64,000 nt of DNA, from NCBI RefSeq assembly GCF_022230925.1, contig NZ_JAKKFH010000055.1, positions 81,954 to 145,953 of the forward strand, read 5' to 3'. Below are positions 33,240-42,032 of the stretch, piece by piece. The notes under the pieces are model-generated. The model was not told where the DNA came from. It made no database searches and saw nothing but the letters and a program-made list of their open reading frames with translations. The first letter of the stretch is position 1; each line of letters starts with the position of its first letter. The DNA comes from Micromonospora alfalfae. GTDB lineage: Bacteria > Actinomycetota > Actinomycetes > Mycobacteriales > Micromonosporaceae. A program made the position numbers and the translations under genes.

Positions 33240-35798
33240 ATGATGGGACCCGGTGACATCGGCTCCGACCCGTGGGACGAATTCCTGGCCAGGTACTTCG
33301 GCCGGGGCGAGGGAGGGCGCCGACCGCCGCACCGGGTCGACATCACCCGACTGATGACGGCCGACGCCCGGGAGATGCTCGCCGACGCGGCCCGCCGGGC
33401 CGCGCAACGGCAGAGCAGCGACCTGGACACCGACCACCTGCTCTGGGCGGCGCTGCAACGCGAGCCGCTGCGTGACCTGGTACGCCGGGCCGGGGCTGAC
33501 CCGGACACCCTGCTCAACGCCCTCGGCGGAAAGGGCGATGGCGCGCCGCGCGGGGAGGTGCCGCCCAACCTGTCGTTGACCCCCGCCGCCAAGCGGGCGC
33601 TGCTCGACGCCCATCAGCTGTCCCGGGCGATGGGCGCCAACTACATCGGTCCCGAGCACATCCTGATGGCGCTGCCGCTCAACCCGGAGTCGCCGGCCGG
33701 GCGGATGCTGGCCGCCGGCCGGATCCAACCCGAGTCGTTGCAGGCCGCCAACGCCGAGCGCGGGCCGATGACCGGGCCGAAGCCGGACCGCGGCACCCCC
33801 ACCCTGGACCAGTACGGGCAGGACCTCACCGACCTGGCCCGCAACGACCAGATCGACCCGGTGATCGGGCGGGCCGACGAGATCGAGCAGGCAGTGGAGA
33901 TCCTGTCCCGGCGGACCAAGAACAACCCGGTGCTGATCGGCGAGGCCGGCGTCGGCAAGACCGCCATCGTCGAGGGGCTGGCCGAACGGATCTGCGACGG
34001 CGACGTACCGCAGACCCTGCTCGGCAAGCGGGTCGTCCAGCTCGACCTGGCCGGCCTGGTCGCCGGCACCCGCTACCGCGGCGATTTCGAGGAACGGCTG
34101 AAGAAGGTGATCGACGAGATCCGGGCGCACCGGGACGAGCTGATCATCTTCATGGACGAGATCCACACCCTGGTCGGGGCCGGTGGCGCCGGCAGCGAGG
34201 GCGGGATGGACGCGTCCAACATGCTCAAACCCGCCCTCGCTCGCGGTGAGCTGCGGGTGATCGGCGCGACGACGCTGGACGAGTACCGCAAGAGCATCGA
34301 GAAGGACGCCGCCCTGGCCCGGCGCTTCCAGCCGGTGCTGGTGCCCGAGCCGAGTGTCGACGACACCATCGCCATCCTGCGCGGGCTGCGCGACCGGTAC
34401 GAGGCCCACCACCAGGTGCGCTTCACCGACGAGGCGCTGGTCTCGGCCGCCGAGCTGTCCGACCGGTACGTCACCGACCGGTTCCTGCCGGACAAGGCCA
34501 TCGACCTCATCGACCAGGCCGGCGCCCGGGTGCGGTTGCGCACCCGCACCCCCGCGTCCGACGTGCGCGAGCTGGAGCAGGAACTCGACGAGGTACGCCG
34601 GGACAAGGAACAGGCCGTCACCGACGAGCAGTACGAGCGGGCCTCCGCGCTGCGTGACCGGATCGCCGAGTTGGAGGAGAACATCCGTCGCGCGAACGGC
34701 GAGGACGGCTCGTCCAACTCCCAGGTGCCCGAGGTGGGCCCCAAGGAGATCGCCGAGGTGGTCTCCCGGGCCACCGGCATCCCGGTCAGCCAGCTCACCG
34801 AGGAGGAACGCGACCGGCTGCTGCGCCTGGAGGGTCACCTGCACCAGAAGGTGGTCGGTCAGGACGACGCGGTCACCGCCGTCGCCGAGGCGGTGCGCCG
34901 TTCCCGGGCCGGGCTGGCCGACCCGGAGCGGCCGATGGGCAGCTTCCTGTTCCTCGGCCCGACCGGTGTCGGCAAGACCGAGTTGGCGCGGGCCCTGGCC
35001 GAGGCGTTGTTCGGCGAGGCGGACCGGATGGTCCGGGTGGACATGAGCGAGTTCCAGGAGCGGCACACAGTCAGTCGGCTGGTCGGCGCGCCGCCCGGAT
35101 ACGTCGGGTACGAGGAGGCCGGTCAGCTCACCGAGGCGGTGCGTCGCCGCCCGTACGCGGTGGTGCTGCTCGACGAGATCGAGAAGGCCCACCCGGACGT
35201 GTTCAACATCCTGCTCCAGGTGCTCGACGACGGGCGGCTCACCGACAGCCAGGGTCGCACTGTGAACTTCAAGAACACGGTCCTGATCATGACGAGCAAC
35301 CTCGGTTCCGAGCTGATCACCGGCGCCCAGCGCTCGGTCGGCTTCGGCAGCGGGGACGTGGGCAGCGAGCAGGAGAGCAACGAGCTGCGGGAGCGGCTCA
35401 TGCGCCGCCTGCAGGAGAACTTCCGCCCGGAGTTCCTCAACCGCATCGACGAGGTCATCATCTTCCGCCGGCTGGAAGCCGAGCAGCTGCGCGACATCAC
35501 CGCGCTGCTGCTGGAGGAGACCCGCCGCCGGATGCACGCCCAGGACCTGCAGGTGGAGTTCACCACCGCCGGCATCGACTGGCTCGCCGAACACGGCTAC
35601 CAGCCGGAGTTCGGTGCCCGCCCGCTGCGCCGGGTGATCCAGCGGGAGGTGGACAACCACCTGTCCCGGATGCTGCTGGAGTCGGCGATCTCACCGGGGC
35701 AGAAGGTCACTGTGGACGTCCGCGACGGCGCGCTCAGCTTCGACGTGACAGCGGGCGAGCGGGGGTACACCGCCGCCACGACCACACACCCGCGATGA
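33240..35798 (+). CDS. ClpC-type AAA+ unfoldase (Clp protease ATP-binding subunit)
   Basis: This 852-residue unfoldase has an N-terminal Clp_N domain (about 30-170). The first AAA module has Walker A GEAGVGKT (234-241), Walker B IIFMDEIHTL and GARGELR-type sensor sequence. A middle UVR motif (EQYERASALRDRIAELEENIRR) marks it as ClpC rather than ClpB. The second module has Walker A GPTGVGKT (573-580). The VGF loop at residues 700-702 is the ClpP-docking tripeptide. It would unfold proteins and feed them to ClpP. The N-terminal start MMGPGDIGSDPWDEFLARYFG is unusual compared with housekeeping ClpC, so this is probably a second, specialised paralogue. Two small genes follow in overlap. Confidence 0.92.
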   Translation: MMGPGDIGSDPWDEFLARYFGRGEGGRRPPHRVDITRLMTADAREMLADAARRAAQRQSSDLDTDHLLWAALQREPLRDLVRRAGADPDTLLNALGGKGDGAPRGEVPPNLSLTPAAKRALLDAHQLSRAMGANYIGPEHILMALPLNPESPAGRMLAAGRIQPESLQAANAERGPMTGPKPDRGTPTLDQYGQDLTDLARNDQIDPVIGRADEIEQAVEILSRRTKNNPVLIGEAGVGKTAIVEGLAERICDGDVPQTLLGKRVVQLDLAGLVAGTRYRGDFEERLKKVIDEIRAHRDELIIFMDEIHTLVGAGGAGSEGGMDASNMLKPALARGELRVIGATTLDEYRKSIEKDAALARRFQPVLVPEPSVDDTIAILRGLRDRYEAHHQVRFTDEALVSAAELSDRYVTDRFLPDKAIDLIDQAGARVRLRTRTPASDVRELEQELDEVRRDKEQAVTDEQYERASALRDRIAELEENIRRANGEDGSSNSQVPEVGPKEIAEVVSRATGIPVSQLTEEERDRLLRLEGHLHQKVVGQDDAVTAVAEAVRRSRAGLADPERPMGSFLFLGPTGVGKTELARALAEALFGEADRMVRVDMSEFQERHTVSRLVGAPPGYVGYEEAGQLTEAVRRRPYAVVLLDEIEKAHPDVFNILLQVLDDGRLTDSQGRTVNFKNTVLIMTSNLGSELITGAQRSVGFGSGDVGSEQESNELRERLMRRLQENFRPEFLNRIDEVIIFRRLEAEQLRDITALLLEETRRRMHAQDLQVEFTTAGIDWLAEHGYQPEFGARPLRRVIQREVDNHLSRMLLESAISPGQKVTVDVRDGALSFDVTAGERGYTAATTTHPR

Positions 35799-36007
35799 GC
35801 GGGCCGGCGCGAAGGGACGAACACGAGGACCCGCACCAGCCTGCGGAGTCCGCGACACCCCGGGACGAGGACGACCATCCCGACCCGATCCTGGCGCCGC
35901 CCACCGCGAACCCCCGCCGCACGCGGGTGCCCGCGGAGGGACTGCATCCGAAGACCGACCAGGACGACCCGGAGACGTCCGGGCCGCCGCCCGGAGAGGA
36001 GACCTGA
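35795..36007 (+). CDS. Small disordered acidic protein after the ClpC-like gene
   Basis: The 70-residue product is almost entirely polar and Pro/Asp/Glu-rich (EHEDPHQPAESATPRDEDDHPDP), without a domain. The ATG overlaps the clpC-like stop (ATGA), and its stop TGA overlaps the start of the next gene by one base. This coupling supports it being translated. It could be an adaptor or substrate of the unfoldase; no evidence beyond position. Confidence 0.6.
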   Translation: MSGPARRDEHEDPHQPAESATPRDEDDHPDPILAPPTANPRRTRVPAEGLHPKTDQDDPETSGPPPGEET

Positions 36008-36357
36008 TGGTACGCGAAGCGCGGCTCGACCCCGAGGTGGAAGTGCTCTGGGAGGACTTCCACGCCGAGGTCAACGTCCCGTCGGAGCAGCTGCGGACCT
36101 GGCTGCTGACCCGGGGTTCGGGGGAGGAGTCGTTCAGCCCGAACCCGAACCTCGACCTGCCCCAGCCCGGCCGGGAGATCCTCAAGGTGCTCAACAAGCG
36201 CAAGGTGGACCTCACCCCGGAGGACATCGAGGTGATGCGGGAGGCGGTCGAGCGGATCCGCGAGTTGATGGACGCCAAGCCGTCGCGCGGCAACGCCGAC
36301 GACAGTTGGCGGCACTCTTTGCTGGACCTGGGTCACGACCCGCTCGTCGAACTCTGA
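36007..36357 (+). CDS. DUF3140 family protein
   Basis: The 116-residue helical protein has the DUF3140 pattern. LWEDFHAEVNVPSEQLRTWLL is followed by PGREILKVLNKRKVDLTPEDIEVMREAVERI and a conserved SWRHSLLDLGHDP C-terminal part. The DWRYSL-type ending is typical. Function unknown; members occur near stress and DNA-repair genes. It is the last gene of the ClpC transcript, ended by a strong hairpin at 36371. Confidence 0.85.
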   Translation: MVREARLDPEVEVLWEDFHAEVNVPSEQLRTWLLTRGSGEESFSPNPNLDLPQPGREILKVLNKRKVDLTPEDIEVMREAVERIRELMDAKPSRGNADDSWRHSLLDLGHDPLVEL

Positions 36358-36370
36358 GCGAGGTTCACCC

Positions 36371-36408
36371 GCGACGGTGCCGTCCCGAACCCGGGACGGC
36401 ACCGTCGC
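36371..36408. terminator. Perfect 16-bp stem-loop terminator
   Basis: Arms GCGACGGTGCCGTCCC and GGGACGGCACCGTCGC flank a 6-base loop (GAACCC). It lies between the DUF3140 gene and the convergent small gene at 36415, so it serves both strands. Confidence 0.87.
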
Positions 36409-36414
36409 GGCGCG

Positions 36415-36660
36415 CTACTGGCCCTGGTCGGGCTCCAGGCTGCCGATGGTCAGACCCGCCGCGTCGGCGGCGGCGTCCCGGTCGCCGCGGGTCTGGTCCT
36501 CCCGGGTGAGCAGGTTCGCGTACTCGGTCACGTCGGCCGGGTCGGGCACCGTCGGCAGGCGGCGCAGGAACGCCTCCACCTCGCGGGTGGCGGCGGTGTG
36601 TGCGGCAGCCGCCTGGCGTAGCAGTTCGCGGTCGTCGGCGGGCGGGTAGAGGTCGGTCAT
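36415..36660 (-). CDS. Small hypothetical protein
   Basis: The 81-residue product is helical and acidic (ELLRQAAAAHTAATREVEAFLRRL), without recognised domain. Its coding frame is bounded by the shared terminator on one side and by the LysR gene on the other. The ribosome binding site is weak. It is more likely real than not because of clean boundaries and codon bias. Confidence 0.5.
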   Translation of the reverse strand: MTDLYPPADDRELLRQAAAAHTAATREVEAFLRRLPTVPDPADVTEYANLLTREDQTRGDRDAAADAAGLTIGSLEPDQGQ

Positions 36661-36720
36661 GTCCGCCAGATACCCGGCCCACGGCGGTTCGCACCGCCAG
36701 CGGCCGGGAATACCGGCAGA

Positions 36721-37701
36721 TCAGCCCGGTCGTACCCCGCTGGGGTGCCGGACGCCGAACCCCGGGTTGTGGGGCAGCCAGGCCAGGTACGCCGGGTGCG
36801 GCGCCAACGAGTCGACGTACGCCGCCTTGGCCGTTGCCAGCACCAGTTCCGAGCCCTGGGCGGCGGGGGAGTCCGGATGCCAGCCGAGCAGCAGCCGCCA
36901 GCGCAACGGCGTCCCGGCGAGTTGACGGGTGACCAGACCACTCACCGGGCGGAACGTCGCCTGGCACAGGGCCACCGCCACGCCGGCTTCCACCAGGTCG
37001 ACGCAGCCGCGGATGTCGGTCTCGTACACCTTGCGGGGGGTGAAGCCGGCGCGGGCGCAGGCGGCGGCGAAGCAGTCGGCGAAGCAGCCGTCCCCCGGCG
37101 CCGCGACCCACTGCTCGTGGCGCAGGTCGGCCAGGCGGACCTCGTCCTGCGCCGCGAGGGGATGGGTCTCCGGCAGCAGCACCAGCACCGGGTCGACGGC
37201 CACCTCCTGCCAGCTCAACCCGAACCCGGCCGACGGGCTGGCGTCACCGCACACACCGGCCAGCGCGAAGTCCAGCCGGCCGCCGGCCACCAACTGCGCC
37301 AACTCGTCCACCGACCAGGACGCGTACGTGGTGATCTGGGCGGGCGGCTGCTCGGCCGCCAACCGGTGCACCAACCGACCCAGGATCGGGCTGTTCACCC
37401 CGCCGAACCGGTAGCACGGCGGGGTGTCGCCGGCCCCGGCCAGCCGGGCGGCCTCGTCCTGCAACCCCTTCATCGCCGGCAGCAGCACCCGGGCGCGGGC
37501 CAGCACCAGCTCACCGAGCGCGGTGGGTCGAGCCCCGCGCCGGTCCCTGTCGAACAGCGGGCCGCCCAGCGTCCGTTCGATGCGTTGGAGCTGGGCGGTG
37601 AGCGCCGGCTGGGCCAGGCCGAGCGCCGAGGCCGCCTTCGTCACACTTCCCGTCTCCGCGATCGCGCAGACCACCCGCAGGTGACGCAGCTCCAGGTTCA
37701 T
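36721..37701 (-). CDS. LysR-family transcriptional regulator
   Basis: This 326-residue regulator has an N-terminal winged helix-turn-helix (residues 1-60) with LRVVCAIAETGSVTKAASALGLAQPALTAQLQRIERTLGGPLF. The C-terminal effector-binding domain includes FRPVSGLVTRQLAG. Start ATG 37701 fits the family exactly. The upstream 83 bases to the hemerythrin-like gene are A/T-rich near 37752-37766 (GGTGATAATGAATGC) and may hold its own control site. The effector is unknown; its targets are probably nearby but cannot be named. Confidence 0.93.
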   Translation of the reverse strand: MNLELRHLRVVCAIAETGSVTKAASALGLAQPALTAQLQRIERTLGGPLFDRDRRGARPTALGELVLARARVLLPAMKGLQDEAARLAGAGDTPPCYRFGGVNSPILGRLVHRLAAEQPPAQITTYASWSVDELAQLVAGGRLDFALAGVCGDASPSAGFGLSWQEVAVDPVLVLLPETHPLAAQDEVRLADLRHEQWVAAPGDGCFADCFAAACARAGFTPRKVYETDIRGCVDLVEAGVAVALCQATFRPVSGLVTRQLAGTPLRWRLLLGWHPDSPAAQGSELVLATAKAAYVDSLAPHPAYLAWLPHNPGFGVRHPSGVRPG

Positions 37702-37784
37702 AGGGTGACGGTAGGACCACGTGTCTGCTGGCGGAATAGCCCGAGCGGATCGGTGATAATGAATGCATTGCCGGCGGTCGCCGG

Positions 37785-38396
37785 TCACCGGTCGCGCGGT
37801 GGCTCCGGCAGGTCCGCCAGGTACGTCGGCCGCCGGGTCACCGCGTCGAGGACCTTGTCCACCACCCCGACCGCCGGCTCCACGATCCGGTTCCACGGAG
37901 GGGTGGCTGGCGTGCCCGGGTGCGGTCGGGTCGGCGCGGCCTCCTCGGCGATCTCCAACCGGTTGCCGAGCCGGATCAGCTCCTCCTCGGTCGCGACAGC
38001 GCGCAGCTCGGTGACCAGCGCGCCGACCCCGTCGACATGCCGGCGGACCCGCTCGGCGACCTCGGTCAGCGCCTCGTCCGTCAGCCCTTTCAGGGCGCTC
38101 AGCAGGCCCGCGTCGGCGTTGATCTCCGCGTCCACCCGCTCGGCGGCCGTCGGCAGCGCCGCGCGGACCGCCGGCAGCAGGTACTGCTCCTCGGCGGACA
38201 GGTGCCGCGACAGCACGGCGGTGAGCACCGCCAACCCCTCCTGCGGCGTGGTGTCCGGGCCGGAGAGCTGGTCCAGCAGCGCCAGCAGTTGCCGGTGCTC
38301 CCGGTCGACGATGTCGGCGATGCTGCGACCGGCGGGTCGGTAGCCCTCCTCGGGTGCGGGCGCGGGCGGCAGCGGCGGCAGGGGAACAGCGGACAT
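37785..38396 (-). CDS. Hemerythrin-like (HHE) domain protein
   Basis: The 203-residue protein has a hemerythrin-type four-helix domain (about 25-140) with DREHRQLLALLDQL, VLSRHLSAEEQYLLPAVR and RRHVDGVGAL. The His and Glu ligands fit a di-iron site. The C-terminal part (about 150-203) is Pro-rich and ends in RPTYLADLPEPPRDR. ATG 38396 has GAGGAGGGC before it. Such proteins sense or scavenge oxygen, NO or iron. It is divergent from the M20 peptidase with a shared region of about 148 bases. Confidence 0.87.
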   Translation of the reverse strand: MSAVPLPPLPPAPAPEEGYRPAGRSIADIVDREHRQLLALLDQLSGPDTTPQEGLAVLTAVLSRHLSAEEQYLLPAVRAALPTAAERVDAEINADAGLLSALKGLTDEALTEVAERVRRHVDGVGALVTELRAVATEEELIRLGNRLEIAEEAAPTRPHPGTPATPPWNRIVEPAVGVVDKVLDAVTRRPTYLADLPEPPRDR

Positions 38397-38544
38397 GGTG
38401 CCCTCCTCGACTGGCGGGCGGAAGCTCCGGCAGGGACGTTCGGTCGTGGGCGGCGGTACCCGAACGCGGCCAACGCGAAACCGACCCGTCGATGCGTCCA
38501 CCCGCGCCGGCCTGTCGAGCGGCCCGGGCTGGTATGAAGAGGCG

Positions 38545-39873
38545 ATGACGAGCGATGCCGCCTCCGCCCTGCCCGACCCCACCGCAGAGGTCGTGGACCT
38601 CTGCCGCGACCTGCTGCGCATCGACACCACCAACACGGGTGACAACGACACCAGCGTCGGCGAGCGCCGCGCGGCCGAGTACGTGGCGGAGAAGCTCGCC
38701 GAGGTGGGCCTGGAGTCCGTCCTGCACGAGTCCGCGCCGGGCCGGGCGAACGTGGTGGCCCGCATCCCGGGCACCGACCCGAGCCGGGGCGCGCTGCTGG
38801 TGCACGGCCACCTGGACGTGGTGCCCGCCGACGCCGACGAGTGGTCGGTCGGCCCGTTCTCCGGCGAGCTGCGCGACGGCTACCTCTGGGGCCGGGGCGC
38901 CATCGACATGAAGGACTTCGACGCGATGGTGCTCGCCGTCGTGCGGCACTGGCAGCGCACCGGCGTACGGCCCCCACGCGACATCGTGCTCGCGTACACC
39001 GCCGACGAGGAGGCGGGCAGCGACTACGGCGCGCGGTTCCTGGTGGACAACCACCGGGGCCTCTTCGACGGCTGCACCGAGGCGATCGGTGAGGTCGGCG
39101 GCTTCTCCTACTCGGTCAACGACAGTCAGCGGCTCTACCTCATCGAGACCGCCGAGAAGGGCATCGACTGGCTGCGGCTGCACGCCAAGGGCCGCCCCGG
39201 GCACGGCTCGATGATGCACGACGACAACGCCGTCACCGCGCTCGCCGAGGCGGTCGCCCGAATCGGCCGGCACCGCTTCCCGGTGGTGGTCACCGACACC
39301 GTGCGGGCCTTCCTGACCGAGGTCTCCGACCTGCTCGGCATCGAGTTGGACCCGGACGACCCGGAGACGGCCATCGCCAAGCTCGGCCCCATCGCCAACA
39401 TCATCGGCGCGACCATCCGCAACACCGCCAACCCGACCCGGTTGAGCGCCGGCTACAAGGACAACGTCATCCCCGGCCGGGCCACCGCCACCATCGACTG
39501 CCGCAGCCTGCCCGGCCAGTCCGAGCTGCTGGAGCGGCAGCTGCGCGAGCTGGTCGGCCCGGACATCGCGATCGAGTACGTCCAGCGGCAACCGGCACTG
39601 GAGACCACCTTCGACGGTGACCTGGTCGAGGCCATGTCGGCGGCCCTGCGCGCGGAGGACCCGGGAGCGCGGCCCGTTCCGTACATGCTCTCCGGGGGCA
39701 CCGACGCCAAGGCGTTCTCGCAGCTCGGCATCCGCTGCTTCGGGTTCGCCCCGCTGCGGCTGCCCGCCGACCTGAACTTCTCGGCGTTGTTCCACGGCAT
39801 CGACGAGCGCGTTCCGGTGGACGGACTACAGTTCGGCGTGCGGGTTCTCGACCGGTTCCTCCGCACCTGCTAG
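38545..39873 (+). CDS. M20 family metallopeptidase/deacylase
   Basis: This 442-residue cytoplasmic enzyme has the zinc-dependent M20 core. GALLVHGHLDVVPAD has the first metal His and catalytic Asp, GRGAIDMKDFDAM the bridging Asp, and YTADEEAGSDYGA the catalytic Glu pair. The dimerisation domain spans about 185-310 and the C-terminal LSGGTDAKAFSQLGIRCFGF holds the last metal ligand. The family hydrolyses dipeptides or N-acyl amino acids. It is very similar in layout to actinobacterial YgeY/ArgE-like proteins. Substrate uncertain. Confidence 0.92.
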   Translation: MTSDAASALPDPTAEVVDLCRDLLRIDTTNTGDNDTSVGERRAAEYVAEKLAEVGLESVLHESAPGRANVVARIPGTDPSRGALLVHGHLDVVPADADEWSVGPFSGELRDGYLWGRGAIDMKDFDAMVLAVVRHWQRTGVRPPRDIVLAYTADEEAGSDYGARFLVDNHRGLFDGCTEAIGEVGGFSYSVNDSQRLYLIETAEKGIDWLRLHAKGRPGHGSMMHDDNAVTALAEAVARIGRHRFPVVVTDTVRAFLTEVSDLLGIELDPDDPETAIAKLGPIANIIGATIRNTANPTRLSAGYKDNVIPGRATATIDCRSLPGQSELLERQLRELVGPDIAIEYVQRQPALETTFDGDLVEAMSAALRAEDPGARPVPYMLSGGTDAKAFSQLGIRCFGFAPLRLPADLNFSALFHGIDERVPVDGLQFGVRVLDRFLRTC

Positions 39874-39931
39874 TCGTGTCCGGCGGTGGCCGTCGGCGCG
39901 CAACCTCCCCATCGTGAAGGGACTGCCCCAC

Positions 39932-40594
39932 ATGACCGACCAGCATGGTGAGCTGGACGCCGCTCTCGAGCGGGTGATCGAAGCGGCCCGCCACCACCTG
40001 GCCGCCGTACGCGCCGCGCAGGGCCGCGTCGACGACGACGACGTCTGGCAGGCGTACGTGGCGTTGAACAACGCCTCCTTCGCGTACGACGAGCGACTGC
40101 TCGACGCCTTCGGCGAGGTGACGCCGTGGGATGTCGACTCGATCGACCCGGACGAGGCAGACGAGCGTTTCGGCGGAGGCGAGGGTGCCGAGGCCAGCGA
40201 CCCGCACCCCCGGGTGATCTCGGTGCGTCAGCGTCGTGACTACCGGGTGCCGAGCGTCGCCGCGCTCCTGCGGGTTGCCGAGGCGGCCCGCCGCGAGGGC
40301 ACCCCGGAGGACGACGAGCCGGCCCCGGTGGAGGGCGTCGGCGAGGCGGTGCTGGAGCTGCTGCAGAGTGGTGACGGCTCGCTCGGCGCGTTGGACGTCC
40401 CCGAGTTGGAGCCGCTCGACGGGGTGGTCATGGTCAGCGAGGTGGGCACTCCTGTCGATCTGGAGTCGTTCGACGACGACGACGCGGTCGGCCCGTTCCA
40501 GCCGGCTGCCGACGACCGGCTGGTCGGTCGGCTCGACGAGCACCCGTTCCTGGAGCTCGACGACGACCACGACCACGCCGGGCATCAGCACTAG
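39932..40594 (+). CDS. Acidic hypothetical protein
   Basis: The 220-residue product is strongly acidic with Asp/Glu-rich blocks (ESFDDDDAVGP, LELDDDHDHAGHQH). It has an N-terminal helix, LDAALERVIEAARHHLAAV. The motif DDVWQAYVALNNASFAYDERLLDAFGEVTPWDV is characteristic of a conserved actinobacterial primosome-like or unknown family that I cannot name. ATG 39932 has GAAGGGA at proper spacing; a GTG at 39914 lies upstream. It follows the M20 gene by 58 bases, so could be co-transcribed. Confidence 0.78.
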   Translation: MTDQHGELDAALERVIEAARHHLAAVRAAQGRVDDDDVWQAYVALNNASFAYDERLLDAFGEVTPWDVDSIDPDEADERFGGGEGAEASDPHPRVISVRQRRDYRVPSVAALLRVAEAARREGTPEDDEPAPVEGVGEAVLELLQSGDGSLGALDVPELEPLDGVVMVSEVGTPVDLESFDDDDAVGPFQPAADDRLVGRLDEHPFLELDDDHDHAGHQH

Positions 40595-40616
40595 GCCGGG
40601 CACCGGCACTAGGCCG

Positions 40617-40654
40617 GGTGCCGCCCGGGGCCGACTCCGGCCTCGGGCGGCACC
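40617..40654. terminator. 11-bp stem-loop between convergent genes
   Basis: Arms GGTGCCGCCCG and CGGGCGGCACC pair exactly around an inner GGGCCGACTCCGGCC loop that can pair itself. It lies between the acidic protein gene and the DUF5703 gene. It is preceded by a direct repeat of CACTAGGCCGGG. Confidence 0.75.
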
Positions 40655-40663
40655 GCCCGGTCG

Positions 40664-40864
40664 TCAGTACGACAGACCCGGCTGCGGCTGGTTGACCCGC
40701 CGACGACGCAGCACCACCTGCCGCGTGCCGTCCCGGTACAGCCGCACCCGGGCCAACTCCCATCCGGAGAACTCCGCCTGGATCGCCAACTGCGCCGCGG
40801 CGGTCAACCGGTCGACGTTCGGCGGCAGCCGCAGTGGCGCGTACTCGTAGTCCATGCCCTCCAT
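40664..40864 (-). CDS. DUF5703 family small protein
   Basis: The 66-residue protein (63 if started at 40855) reads MDYEYAPLRLPPNVDRLTAA with a GWELARVRLYRDGTRQVVLRRRR C-terminal part. That is the DUF5703 pattern common in actinobacteria. Two possible ATG codons lie four residues apart; the first is listed. Function unknown. Confidence 0.8.
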   Translation of the reverse strand: MEGMDYEYAPLRLPPNVDRLTAAAQLAIQAEFSGWELARVRLYRDGTRQVVLRRRRVNQPQPGLSY

Positions 40865-40971
40865 GCTGCCCAGCCCAGCGGCCGTTCGCCACCCCCTCCG
40901 GAGTGACCAACGACGCCACCAGGGGCGGTTCGTCCCGCCCCGCCCCTCCGTGCCGCCCCGCGTCCCCGTCG

Positions 40972-41045
40972 CGCCGATCTTGCAGTTCCTGTGGCCGAGA
41001 TGAGTGGAACGCTCCCTATGTCGCGACAGCAACTGCAAGATCGCG
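40972..41045. repeat. Dispersed long palindrome, family B copy 2
   Basis: A 74-base inverted repeat, its left arm begins CGCCGATCTTGCAGTT and its right arm ends AACTGCAAGATCGCG. It is related to 17711-17786 but its inner loop differs. It lies 52 bases after the TY-Chap/SseB gene, which is read towards it. A 17-base direct repeat (CGGGAGAGGGGGC) follows. Confidence 0.88.
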
Positions 41046-41096
41046 GGAGAGGGGGCATCGCGGGAGAGGGGGCGTCGTCGCGGCTGGGCAGGGGCG

Positions 41097-42032
41097 TCAG
41101 GCTGTGGGGACGTTCGCCGTCAGCAGGGCGGCGAGGGCCGGGGCGGCCAGGGCGAGCGCCCGAGGGCTGCCCGGGTCGACCGCCAGCCCCCAGGACCGGT
41201 CCGGCCAGTCCTCGAACAGTTCGGCGCAGGGCAGCGCCACGAACGGCACCCCGTCCCCGGCGAACGCGGCGAGCGCCCCCGGCGAGGTGAAGACCGGCAG
41301 CAGCGGCGCGCCGGTCGCGTCGCCGACCACCGTCCACGGGAAGTCGGCGTCCGGCGTCGGTTCCCCGGCGAGGGGGACGCACACGGTGGCACCGGCCAGC
41401 GCTGCGAGGTAGCCGGGCAGGTCACGTCGGTCGACGGCGGCGGCGAGCCGCCCCACCACTGCCGGCTCCGCCGCCTCGGCGGGTGTCGCCCCGGCCGGAG
41501 CCGCCCCGACCTGGGCCACCTCGACCCTTGCCGGCCGGGCAACCGGCAACGCTTGCGATCCAGGGGCGGCCGGCGGGGCTGCCGGGCCACGGCCGGCGGT
41601 TGGCGGCTGCGCTGGGCCTGAGCCAGGGCCGGCGGTTGGCGGCTCGGCTGGGGCACGACGCGCGTTTGGCGGCGCTGTCGGGCCAGAGCCGGCGTCCGGC
41701 GGCACCGGCCGGCAGGAAAGCGTGCCGGGTTCGTCGGTCAACACCTCGGCGGCGGTACGGGTCACGAACACACTGAGCCGCTCCACCTGCTCCGGAGTGC
41801 GCGCCGCCTCGTACCACCAGCCCTGCTCGCCGGTCGGGCGGTGCCAGCCGAGCGCGGCCAGGCGTGCCTCGTCGTGGCCGGGGCAGATCACCCGCACCAC
41901 CTGGCGGCGCACCAGCAGCCGGATCCCGCGCGAACCGGCGGAGAGCTCCAGGTCGGTGTCCCGGTCGCAACGGGCGACGGTGTCCCGCAGCCGAGCGGCG
42001 ATCTCCGGCCAGGTCGGCGACGGCGACGTCAC
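41097..42032 (-). CDS. TY-Chap/SseB-like protein, type VII secretion associated
   Basis: The 311-residue protein has an N-terminal TY-Chap-like domain (about 8-100; LRDTVARCDRDTDLELSAGSRGI, then GWWYEAARTPEQVERL). A Pro/Ala-rich linker (about 110-190) follows, and then an SseB-like C-terminal domain (about 195-300; AAVDRRDLPGYLAALAGATVCVPLAG). TY-Chap proteins are thought to be chaperones of actinobacterial type VII substrates. The GTG start overlaps the stop of the preceding YbaB-like gene (GTGA), giving translational coupling. Confidence 0.8.
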   Translation of the reverse strand: MTSPSPTWPEIAARLRDTVARCDRDTDLELSAGSRGIRLLVRRQVVRVICPGHDEARLAALGWHRPTGEQGWWYEAARTPEQVERLSVFVTRTAAEVLTDEPGTLSCRPVPPDAGSGPTAPPNARRAPAEPPTAGPGSGPAQPPTAGRGPAAPPAAPGSQALPVARPARVEVAQVGAAPAGATPAEAAEPAVVGRLAAAVDRRDLPGYLAALAGATVCVPLAGEPTPDADFPWTVVGDATGAPLLPVFTSPGALAAFAGDGVPFVALPCAELFEDWPDRSWGLAVDPGSPRALALAAPALAALLTANVPTA

